Assembly (NCBI GenBank): GCA_910585245.1
Contig: CAJUCO010000035.1
Coordinates: forward strand, 1-26,033
DNA from: an uncultured Oscillibacter sp.
GTDB lineage: Bacteria; Bacillota; Clostridia; Oscillospirales; Oscillospiraceae
Direction: 5' to 3'
DNA: 26,033 bases
Position numbers and translations under genes: made by a program. Within the stretch, counting starts at the first letter, position 1, and the number at the start of each line of letters is the position of its first letter. The notes below the pieces were generated by a model. That model was not told the DNA's origin. It saw only the letters and a program-made list of their open reading frames with translations, and did not search any database. This document shows positions 1 through 6,558 of this stretch, one piece after another.

Positions 1-7
1 TCCTGCT

Positions 8-71
8 GGGGGATTCCCCTGGATTGTAGATACCCCTATCAGGGGGAACCCAAGGGTTCCGGGGTTCTTTT
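8..71. other. Cluster of small palindromes, possible terminator of an upstream gene
   Basis: Three short inverted repeats lie end to end: GGGG/CCCC around 8-19, CCCCT/AGGGG at 33-45, and GGAACCC-AA-GGGTTCC at 45-60. The last is followed by TTCTTTT at 65-71. This could be the terminator of a gene lying left of the window, but the stems are short and the T run is interrupted. No gene is visible in 1-207. Confidence 0.35.
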
Positions 72-123
72 CCGGCTGTTGGGAAACTGCGGCGTATGTC
101 CCGGCAAAACTTGTAAAATATTC

Positions 124-152
124 TGGACAGGGGAACTTCGGTATGATATAAT
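124..152 (+). promoter_or_regulatory. Sigma-A type promoter for the symporter-tyrA operon
   Basis: A -35 box TGGACA (124-129) and a perfect -10 box TATAAT (147-152) are separated by 17 bases. A TG dinucleotide one base upstream of the -10 (144-145) makes it an extended -10. Transcription should start near 159, leaving a leader of about 49 bases before the TTG start at 208. That is too short for a T-box or other large riboswitch, and I see none. A ribosome binding site, AAGGGGAGAG, lies at about 194-203. Confidence 0.78.
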
Positions 153-207
153 CAGCTTTGCTTTTTCACTGCAAAGCGATATATCAATAAAGCAAGGGGA
201 GAGAACT

Positions 208-1428
208 TTGAAAACACTACTCAAGAAAGAGAACCTGTTCCTGCGCGTGGCCATCGGCTTTGCCCTTGGCGTGCTTCTGGGCCTGACGGCCAAGGACTTC
301 TCCATTGCCACCAAGGTGGTGGGGGACCTCTACCTGAACCTCATCAAGCTGATGATCATTCCCATCGTCGTCTGCGCGGTATTTTGCGGCATCGCCAACA
401 TCAAAGACGGCAACCTCCTGCGGCGTATCGGCCTGCGGACCGTGGCGCTGTACGTGGTGATGTTTGTGGTTTGCGCCGTGATCTCCCTGGCCATCGCCTG
501 GGTAATCCGCCCGGGCCTTGGCACGGTGTTTGACAACGCCCCCGTCTACGAGGGAGAGATCACCACCCCCACCATCACAGGCTTTCTGATGACCATTGTG
601 CCCACCAATATCATCAAGGCGGGGGCGGACGGAAGCACCCTGCCGGTGATCCTCTTTACCATCGTCTTTGCCGTCGCCATTTTGTCCATCGGGGAAAAGG
701 GCCGCCCGGTGCTGGACTTTATGAACAGCCTCTCCGACGCCTTTTTCAAGATGCTGGGCTATTTCATGGAGCTCTCCCCCATCGGCGTGCTGTCCCTCAT
801 GGCCTATTCCGTGGCCCAATACGGCGCGGGCATCTTCAGCGCTCTGGCCAAGTACATCGGCACCTGCTGGCTGTGCTGCGTCGTGGTGTACCTGATCGCC
901 ATGGTTCTGCCCGTCTGCCTGTACACCCGGGTCCGTCCCTTGAAGTTCCTCCGGGCCTGCGGCAAGGTCGCTTTGGTGACCCTGTCCACCACGTCTTCCG
1001 CCGCCGCCCTGCCCACCACCATCAACGTCAGCACAGAGGATCTGGGCGCGCCGGAGGGCGTCTCCAAGTTCACGCTGCCTCTTGGCTGTACCATCAATAT
1101 GTGCGGCGGGGCCTGCTCCTTCTGCTGTCTGGCGGTTTTCGTGTCGGATTTCTACAGCATCAACCTGCCTTTGGGCACCATCGTTTTCCTGGTCTTGGTT
1201 GCCACGCTTTTGAATATGGCGGCTCCGGGCATCCCCGGCGGCGGCGTGGTGCTGGGGGCGTCCTTCCTCTCCATTCTGGGCCTGCCCATTGATCTGATGG
1301 GCCCCATCAGCGGGTTCTACCGCCTTTTGGACATGGCCTTTACCACCATCAATGTGGAGGGCGACGTGGCGGCAAATCTGATCATCTCCAAGAGCATCGG
1401 AGAATACGACGGCTCCAGGGCAAAGTGA
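208..1428 (+). CDS. DAACS-family sodium:amino-acid symporter with an altered substrate site
   Basis: This is an integral membrane symporter of the dicarboxylate/amino acid:cation (GltP/GltPh-like) family, 406 residues, normal family length. I start it at TTG 208 because a purine-rich ribosome binding site (194-203) sits just upstream; the longer in-frame opening from 79 would include the promoter. Family marks are the HP1-like serine/alanine stretch before ALPTT (about 261-270), the LPLG-TINM motif (290-298), the GIPGGG loop (341-346) and the TM8 motif with D375, T379, N382 and D386. Two usual key residues differ. NMDGT reads NMCGG, so the sodium-binding Asp is C299. The Arg that grips the side-chain carboxylate (R397 of GltPh) is F378. 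A neutral or hydrophobic amino acid is therefore more likely than glutamate or aspartate. It is followed after 10 bases by a tyrosine-pathway gene, so an aromatic substrate is possible but unproven. Confidence 0.88.
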   Translation: MKTLLKKENLFLRVAIGFALGVLLGLTAKDFSIATKVVGDLYLNLIKLMIIPIVVCAVFCGIANIKDGNLLRRIGLRTVALYVVMFVVCAVISLAIAWVIRPGLGTVFDNAPVYEGEITTPTITGFLMTIVPTNIIKAGADGSTLPVILFTIVFAVAILSIGEKGRPVLDFMNSLSDAFFKMLGYFMELSPIGVLSLMAYSVAQYGAGIFSALAKYIGTCWLCCVVVYLIAMVLPVCLYTRVRPLKFLRACGKVALVTLSTTSSAAALPTTINVSTEDLGAPEGVSKFTLPLGCTINMCGGACSFCCLAVFVSDFYSINLPLGTIVFLVLVATLLNMAAPGIPGGGVVLGASFLSILGLPIDLMGPISGFYRLLDMAFTTINVEGDVAANLIISKSIGEYDGSRAK

Positions 1429-1438
1429 GGACGCATCT

Positions 1439-2866
1439 ATGAAAATCGGTTATCAAGGCATTCAGGGCAGCAACTCCGAGGCCTCCGCCCGGAGCATGGC
1501 GAAACGGTTGGGGTGGACCGGCGTGGAGTACGTTCCCTTGGTTCACTCCCGGGGCGTGGTGAACGCGCTTTTGTCCGGAGAGGTGGATTACGGCGTCATG
1601 GCGACGCTGAACCACGTGGCCGGAGTGGTGCAGGAAACAGAGGCGGCTCTCCGGGGCCTGAACTACCGGATGTTGGCCCTGGACTGCATCCCCATCCACC
1701 ACTGCCTGTTTGTCAAGGACGCCTCTGTGACGGAAATTCACGCCGTGGCCTCCCACATTCAGGCCCTGGAGCAGTGCCGCGGGACCTTGGCCCGGGACTA
1801 TCCGGAGGCCGTCTGGAAAGAGGAGGAGGACACCGCCATCGCCGCCCGGTATCTGGCGGAGGGGGTCCTTCCCGGAGACACCGGCGTGCTGTGCCGCCGG
1901 GACGCGGGAGAGTCCTTTGGTCTCCACCTGGTGCGGGAAAACCTGGAGGACGACGTGGAAAACGCCACGGAGTTTGAGCTGATCCGCCTGAGCGAAAAAG
2001 GCCCGGACAAGCTGGTGGTGGTAGCGGGCCTGGGCTTGCTGGGCGGGTCCATGGCCAAGGCGCTGAAGCGCTACACCGGATATACGGTTTATGGCTGGAA
2101 CCGCACCCGCTCCGTGGCGGAAGCGGCCCTGGCGGAAGGGGCCATTGACAAAATCGCCGGTGAGGAGGACCTCGCCCGGTGTGACCTGCTGATTCCGGCT
2201 TTATACCCGGAGGCTTCCCTTCGCTTCCTCCGCCGGGTCGTCCCCACCATGAAGCCCGGGGCCCAGGTGGTGGACCTGGTGGGGGTCAAACAGCGGCTGG
2301 TGGAGGAAATCACCCCCATCGCGCTGGAGCGGGGCGTCCGCTTTACGGGAGGCCACCCCATGGCCGGACTGGCCCGGGCGGGATACGGCAGGTCTTTCCC
2401 GGACCTGTTCCAGGGGGCCAGCATGATTCTCGTCCCCACGGAGGCCACCGCCGGAGGGGATTTGGAGGCGCTGGAGAGCCTCTTTACCCAAGTGGGCTTT
2501 CGCCGGGTGCGGGTTTGCGATGCCAGAACCCATGACCGCATGATCGCCCACACCTCCCAGCTGGCCCATATCGTCTCCAACTCCTATGTAAAAAGTCCGG
2601 TCTCCCCGGATTATGTGGGCTTCTCCGGGGGGAGCTACAAGGATATGACCCGGATTGCCTGCCTGGACGAGCGGGTCTGGAAGGAGCTGTTTTTGCTCAA
2701 CCGAGAGGCCCTGCTGCCGGAGATCGACCTGCTGGTCCGGCACATGACGGAGCTGCGGGACGCCATTGGAAACAACGACGGGGACCGGCTGGAGGAGCTG
2801 CTCCGTCTGGGACGGGAGGCCAAGGAGCACATCGACGCGCTGAACCCCGACCAGCCTTCAGAGTAA
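1439..2866 (+). CDS. tyrA: Prephenate dehydratase-like domain fused to prephenate dehydrogenase
   Basis: A 475-residue two-domain protein of aromatic amino-acid synthesis. Residues 1-185 resemble prephenate dehydratase: GYQG-QGSNSE-A near the start, the SHIQALEQCR stretch (about 105-114), an STAxAA-like DTAIAA (131-136) and an NATEF motif (175-179). Residues 190-475 are a prephenate/arogenate dehydrogenase that oxidatively decarboxylates prephenate toward tyrosine. They carry the nucleotide-binding GLGLLG (198-203), HPMAG (306-310), HTSQLAH (371-377) and GGSYKDMTRIA (397-407). The dehydrogenase motifs look intact. In the dehydratase-like part the catalytic TRF is TEF (T177 kept, Arg to Glu) and the ENS-x-x-G motif is degenerate (LNHVAG, 57-62), so it may be regulatory or altered in activity. 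The usual ACT domain is absent. The start follows AGTGAGGA, which overlaps the symporter stop, so the two genes are probably coupled. Confidence 0.88.
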   Translation: MKIGYQGIQGSNSEASARSMAKRLGWTGVEYVPLVHSRGVVNALLSGEVDYGVMATLNHVAGVVQETEAALRGLNYRMLALDCIPIHHCLFVKDASVTEIHAVASHIQALEQCRGTLARDYPEAVWKEEEDTAIAARYLAEGVLPGDTGVLCRRDAGESFGLHLVRENLEDDVENATEFELIRLSEKGPDKLVVVAGLGLLGGSMAKALKRYTGYTVYGWNRTRSVAEAALAEGAIDKIAGEEDLARCDLLIPALYPEASLRFLRRVVPTMKPGAQVVDLVGVKQRLVEEITPIALERGVRFTGGHPMAGLARAGYGRSFPDLFQGASMILVPTEATAGGDLEALESLFTQVGFRRVRVCDARTHDRMIAHTSQLAHIVSNSYVKSPVSPDYVGFSGGSYKDMTRIACLDERVWKELFLLNREALLPEIDLLVRHMTELRDAIGNNDGDRLEELLRLGREAKEHIDALNPDQPSE

Positions 2867-2915
2867 ACGGCCGGTCAAGGGACTGCCCACAGCGTCCTGT
2901 TGCGAGATGTTATTT

Positions 2916-2947
2916 CGTAGGGACGGACCCACGTGTCCGCCCCTACG
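2916..2947. repeat. 32-bp palindrome (REP-like)
   Basis: The 13-base arms CGTAGGGACGGAC and GTCCGCCCCTACG pair with one mismatch around a six-base loop. Similar GTAGGG-CGGAC palindromes occur, as I recall, dispersed between genes in Oscillospiraceae genomes; I could not check this. It lies 49 bases after the tyrA stop and could help end that transcript, but it has no T tract. Confidence 0.6.
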
Positions 2948-2992
2948 AGTTTCCTCTTTAAAATGCAGCCCCTTCGAAGGCGGGGCTTAAAA

Positions 2993-3024
2993 AAACGGGG
3001 ACAGGCCCAAGCCTGTCCCCGTTT
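2993..3024. repeat. Perfect 14-bp-arm hairpin, copy 1
   Basis: AAACGGGGACAGGC, loop CCAA, then its exact complement GCCTGTCCCCGTTT. An identical 32-base copy is found 194 bases downstream. It is preceded by an A run and another small hairpin (2968-2986). It may act as a terminator for either strand, although the T run after the plus-strand copy is only TTT. Confidence 0.75.
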
Positions 3025-3056
3025 CAGGCTGGCAAAAAAGTTTTTTGCCAGCCTGA
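3024..3056. repeat. Perfect 16-bp inverted repeat centred on AAAAAAGTTTTTT
   Basis: TCAGGCTGGCAAAAAA and its exact complement flank one G at 3040. Folded RNA would give a GC stem with an A:U top, a shape able to terminate on either strand. It directly abuts the preceding 32-bp hairpin and shares base 3024 with it. Confidence 0.7.
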
Positions 3057-3058
3057 GC

Positions 3059-3094
3059 AAGGTTCCAAAACGTTTAAAAACATTTTGAAACCTT
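3059..3094. repeat. Imperfect 17-bp inverted repeat
   Basis: Arms at 3059-3075 and 3078-3094 (AAGGTTCCAAAACGTTT and its near complement) differ at two positions. It is AT-rich and sits in line with the neighbouring hairpins in the convergent junction. No function can be read from it. Confidence 0.55.
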
Positions 3095-3105
3095 ATGATT
3101 GAAAA

Positions 3106-3134
3106 CGAAAGGAACCCTTCCTGGGTTCCTCTCG
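3106..3134. repeat. 12-bp-arm hairpin with GGAACCC core
   Basis: Arms CGAAAGGAACCC and GGGTTCCTCTCG have one mismatch and a five-base loop. The GGAACCC/GGGTTCC core is the same as in the palindrome at 45-60, so the two may belong to one repeat family. Confidence 0.55.
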
Positions 3135-3144
3135 TAGCTCTCTT

Positions 3145-3167
3145 CCTTCCCGTCGGGGAAGGGTTTT
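3145..3167 (+). terminator. Possible rho-independent terminator
   Basis: CCTTCCC (3145-3151) pairs with GGGAAGG (3156-3162) around GTCG and is followed by GTTTT and, a little further on, GGTTTTT. The stem is short but the T tract is on the plus strand. It is therefore the most ordinary terminator candidate for the symporter-tyrA operon, though it lies almost 280 bases past the stop. Confidence 0.4.
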
Positions 3168-3186
3168 ACGGTTTTTCCACACTCTG

Positions 3187-3218
3187 AAACGGGGACAGGC
3201 CCAAGCCTGTCCCCGTTT
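3187..3218. terminator. Perfect 14-bp-arm hairpin, copy 2; likely two-way terminator
   Basis: Identical in sequence to the hairpin at 2993-3024. Here the plus strand continues into TTTTT and the minus strand is led by AAAAA and followed by TTTC. It lies 35 bases past the stop of the minus-strand SLH gene, so it is the best candidate for ending the long minus-strand operon. A small GGAAAGCC/GGCCTTCC stem (3230-3248) lies between it and that stop. Confidence 0.6.
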
Positions 3219-3253
3219 TTCAATGGGACGGAAAGCCAACGGCCTTCCGCTCC

Positions 3254-6200
3254 TCAGCTCTGCGCTATGGCGGTTTCGTAAACCCGGTGGACCAGCGCCA
3301 CAAAATGCGCCCGGGTGGTGGAACCGGCGGGGTTCATCCGCTGTCCGCCCACCCCCTTGAAAATGCCGTATTGGTAGAGCACCTGGAAGGCGTCGTTACC
3401 CTCCCGGGTCATCTCCTCCGCGTCGGCAAAGACAACGGGTTGGTCCGGTAAAGAGGTGTCTTTTCCCATGCTGGTCAGGTACTTTGCCAGCATCACCGCC
3501 ATCTGGTTTCGGTTCGTGGTCTCGTCCCCGGTGAAGGGGCTCTCCGGCAGCAACCCGGCCCGTTTCGCCCAAACCGCCGCCTGGGTAAAGGACCGTCCCG
3601 TCTGGATGCCGGGTTCCGTTTCATCCCGGAACCGGGTCAGGTCCACCTTGGCAAGTCGGGCCAGCACCGTCACAATGGTGGCCTGAGAGACCTCCCTCCG
3701 GGGGGCGAAGAGGCTGTCGCTGACCCCCACCATCACGCCGTTTTCATAGGCCCAAACCGCGTCCTCATAGAACCAGTCCGAGGGGGAGACGTCTGTGAAC
3801 GGCAGTTTCGGCTTTTGCGCGGGCTTGGGGGACTCCGGTTTTTGCGTGGAGCCGGTGGGGCGGCTCCCGCCGCCGGAAGAACCGCCGCCGGAGGGCCGGG
3901 GGAGCGTCAGCGTGTAGTTCTGGGCCACCCGCTTCAGCGTTCCGTCCGGCGCGCCTCCCGCCCGAAACTCAGCGGCGATGGTGTGCGTGCCCTCTCCCAC
4001 TCTCTGGAATGTCTGGGACCGGATGGTGATGACCGTGCTGCCCTCCCGGACGGTATAGTCCACGTCTTTTCTCTGCTCCACACCGTCAATCAGAAGGCGG
4101 GTAAACTCCTGATAGGGGCCGTCGATGATCAGGTCTTCCTCCGTATAGGCGTTTTTGTAAAAGTGACCGGGGCGGCCGCTGTCCGGTCTGCCCACAGGGT
4201 CTATGATATCATAGTCATTGGGCCGTTGGACCGCGGCGTCCGTGTTGCTTTGGACGGTCAGGCTGTAGGGCTCGCTGCCGGCTTCCTCCACAAGCGCTCC
4301 GCTCTCCCGGTCGTAAACCGACACCGAGAAGGCCAGGGGCCAGGTTCCGGAAGCCAGAGGAACACCGGAGACAATGCCGCTCTCCCGGTCCAGGCTCAGG
4401 CCGCTTGGCAGAACGCTCCCGGTTTGCAATTCATATTCAAAGCGGTAATGGTCCTCTTCGCCGTGGGTAAACGCCGGGATCTCCTCATAGTAGGGCACGT
4501 ATTTCACGCCGTCGGGGAATTTGACGGCCTCCGGCTCCCGGACGGTCAGCACATAATTATGGTAGGCCCACGCGTCCCCAAGGTTGTTTGGCCGGTCTCC
4601 CAGTCCCACCAGCTCTATCACAAAGGTTCCGCTCTCTTCCGGCGTGCCTTCAATATAGTACATGGTCCGGCTCTCGTCATATCCGATCTCCAGCCCCCTG
4701 GGGCCGGTTTGGAACTCCACAAGTACGGAAAGATTCTCCAAAGACCACTCCAGGTCATAGTGGTAGGGGGTTCCCAGCACGCCCTCAGGCAGGGCGGGAT
4801 AGTTCACTTGGGAAGGATCTTTCACCGTAATTTTAAAGGGAGAAGCTCCGGACCCGACCCCCTGAGAATGGAAATCCACATAAAAATACCAGGTCCCCGC
4901 CTTTGTGGGCGTGCCGGAAATCACGCCGGTGGTCTCGTTCAGCGTCAGGCCGTCCGGAAGGCGTATAACCTCATCGCTGTCAAAAAGTTCATGAATGGTC
5001 CAGGAGTCCTGGAACTCGTAGGTGTAGGGAACGCCCACAATGCCGCCGGGAAGGGTGGCGTAATTCCTGGGCCAGATGGCAAAGGGTTGCGCAGCCCGGT
5101 GGGTGACCGCCTGATCTCCCACGCCTGACAAAAACTCGGCGGCGATGGTGTGAACGCCGGTGGACAACCGATGGATGTCAATTTTTTTGAAGACCGTGGA
5201 ACCGTCGTTCAAACTCTCCATCTCAAAGTCTGTGTCCAACCCCGGACCCGGGGTCAGCCTTTCCCCGTCTATGTACAGGCCTGTAAACTCCCCGGCAGGC
5301 GCGTCGATGGCAAAGGACCACTCCTGGATGTCGTCCACCGCGTAGTAGCCGGTCTCCTCATCCAGAACCCCGAAGTAGGAGTTAATTCCGTAGGTATAGG
5401 ACGGCTCCGTGTTTTCCGGCGCAATATCCCCGTCAGAGCAGTGGATGGTGGCGGATTTGAGTGGGTCGTTGCCGTCGCCGACGGTCATCGCGCTCCATTG
5501 CGCTTTTGTTCCCGCGTAATTGACGTCTGCCAAAGCGGAGCAGCCTGAAAATGTGCTAACAGGAATCTCCGTCAGACTCTGGGGAATCGAAATTTCCCGC
5601 AAGTTGGAACAACCAACAAACACGCCAAACTCTAAGTATTCCACACCTTCGGCAATCGACACATTTTCTAAATTCATACAGCCTTCAAACGCATTATCAC
5701 CTACCCCCTTGACGTTGCCGGGAATGCTCACAGAGGTTAAATGATTACACCCGGAAAAAGCATCGTCTTCAATTCTAGCCACGGTCAGGGGAATATCGTA
5801 GGATGAACTTGTCCTCCCAGCCGGATATTGCATTAGCAGGAGCTGACCGTCTTGCTCCTCCAGGAACAATATGCCATCTCTGCCTAAATAGCCGCCCAGG
5901 CCTCCGCCTTCAACGGTAATAGCCGTCAGGTTGTTACAACTTCCAAAGGCACCGGCGCCGACAAACCCGACACCGGCTGGAAGCGTTACGGTTTCTATTA
6001 GGCAGCCATAAAATGCTAAAGGCCCTATGTGCTCTACGCCTTCTTGAATTTCGACTTCGGCCAGATTCCTGCAATCTACAAAAGCCCTATATCCAATATC
6101 TTTCACAGTACCAGGAATTGTGACACCGCTCAAACCAGAATCTGCAAAGGCATTTTCTCCGATTGACTGCACGGTATCAGGAATTTCAATGTCAGAAATA

Positions 6201-6493
6201 TTGCTTTCACGAAAAGAGTAATCACCGATATGCGTTATCCCGTTTGCTATTACAATTCTCGTAATCTCCTCATTCGGATACCAGGGAGGGAAATGGTCAT
6301 CTGAGAAACCGTAATCAATCATCGCTCCAGTTCCGCTGACCGTCAGAGTTCCCGCGCCGTCCCACGTCCAGGTGGCGTTGCCTCCCTCCGCCCCGCACTC
6401 GCCGGACGCCGCTTCCGCCGCCCGCACCGTCCCCGGCAATAGCGTCAGCATCAAACAAAAAACCATTCCCAGAGACAATATCTGTTTCCTCAT
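3254..6493 (-). CDS. Secreted SLH surface protein with BspA-type leucine-rich repeats and He_PIG domains
   Basis: A 1079-residue exported wall protein. Order: signal peptide (1-28, cut near RAAEA); about seven or eight BspA/LRR_5 repeats (about 75-325, repeated IP-x-V-x-x-IG-x-x-AF-x-x-C pattern); an X2-like Ig domain (about 370-475); three He_PIG-type Ig domains (about 478-560, 562-650, 655-745; GLTL-x-x-TG-x-ISGTP pattern); a second X2-like domain (about 770-865); a Gly/Ser/Pro/Lys linker (866-897); and three SLH motifs (898 to the end) that should bind secondary cell-wall polymer. SLH motif one has VSQAT in place of ITRAE, and motif three lacks the usual ISxWA start. The start ATG follows GGAGGAAGG. 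It is the last gene of the minus-strand unit. The LRR-coding part is clearly AT-richer than the rest. A role in adhesion or ligand binding is inferred from the domains only. Confidence 0.9.
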   Translation of the reverse strand: MRKQILSLGMVFCLMLTLLPGTVRAAEAASGECGAEGGNATWTWDGAGTLTVSGTGAMIDYGFSDDHFPPWYPNEEITRIVIANGITHIGDYSFRESNISDIEIPDTVQSIGENAFADSGLSGVTIPGTVKDIGYRAFVDCRNLAEVEIQEGVEHIGPLAFYGCLIETVTLPAGVGFVGAGAFGSCNNLTAITVEGGGLGGYLGRDGILFLEEQDGQLLLMQYPAGRTSSSYDIPLTVARIEDDAFSGCNHLTSVSIPGNVKGVGDNAFEGCMNLENVSIAEGVEYLEFGVFVGCSNLREISIPQSLTEIPVSTFSGCSALADVNYAGTKAQWSAMTVGDGNDPLKSATIHCSDGDIAPENTEPSYTYGINSYFGVLDEETGYYAVDDIQEWSFAIDAPAGEFTGLYIDGERLTPGPGLDTDFEMESLNDGSTVFKKIDIHRLSTGVHTIAAEFLSGVGDQAVTHRAAQPFAIWPRNYATLPGGIVGVPYTYEFQDSWTIHELFDSDEVIRLPDGLTLNETTGVISGTPTKAGTWYFYVDFHSQGVGSGASPFKITVKDPSQVNYPALPEGVLGTPYHYDLEWSLENLSVLVEFQTGPRGLEIGYDESRTMYYIEGTPEESGTFVIELVGLGDRPNNLGDAWAYHNYVLTVREPEAVKFPDGVKYVPYYEEIPAFTHGEEDHYRFEYELQTGSVLPSGLSLDRESGIVSGVPLASGTWPLAFSVSVYDRESGALVEEAGSEPYSLTVQSNTDAAVQRPNDYDIIDPVGRPDSGRPGHFYKNAYTEEDLIIDGPYQEFTRLLIDGVEQRKDVDYTVREGSTVITIRSQTFQRVGEGTHTIAAEFRAGGAPDGTLKRVAQNYTLTLPRPSGGGSSGGGSRPTGSTQKPESPKPAQKPKLPFTDVSPSDWFYEDAVWAYENGVMVGVSDSLFAPRREVSQATIVTVLARLAKVDLTRFRDETEPGIQTGRSFTQAAVWAKRAGLLPESPFTGDETTNRNQMAVMLAKYLTSMGKDTSLPDQPVVFADAEEMTREGNDAFQVLYQYGIFKGVGGQRMNPAGSTTRAHFVALVHRVYETAIAQS

Positions 6494-6525
6494 CGCGCCT
6501 TCCTCCGTTCATTTGCTCTTTGCTC

Positions 6526-6551
6526 AGGGGGCCGGACGTATCCGGCCCCCT
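6526..6551. other. Strong intercistronic hairpin between the two SLH genes
   Basis: AGGGGGCCGGA and TCCGGCCCCCT form a perfect 11-bp GC stem with loop CGTA. In the direction of transcription (minus strand) it is followed by GAGCAAAG, with no U run. It is thus not a standard terminator; an RNA-stabilising or processing element, or a partial attenuator, is more likely. It lies 8 bases past the first SLH gene's stop and 32 bases before the second gene's start. Confidence 0.6.
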
Positions 6552-6558
6552 CTTTCTC

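Noticed and set aside
159..207. T-box or other riboswitch in the leader of the symporter-tyrA operon
   Set aside because: The leader after the predicted start is only about 49 bases and has no T-box or specifier-loop features.
2875..3060. Small minus-strand open frame over the palindromes after tyrA
   Set aside because: It consists of hairpin sequence, has no ribosome site, and the junction looks non-coding.
2916..3218. CRISPR-like array
   Set aside because: The repeats are palindromes of differing sequence, with only one exact pair and no regular spacing or cas genes.
3815..5128. A 437-codon open frame on the plus strand inside the LRR/He_PIG SLH gene
   Set aside because: It is antisense to a protein with clear signal peptide, Ig and SLH domains, has no family motif, and is explained by high-GC third-position bias.
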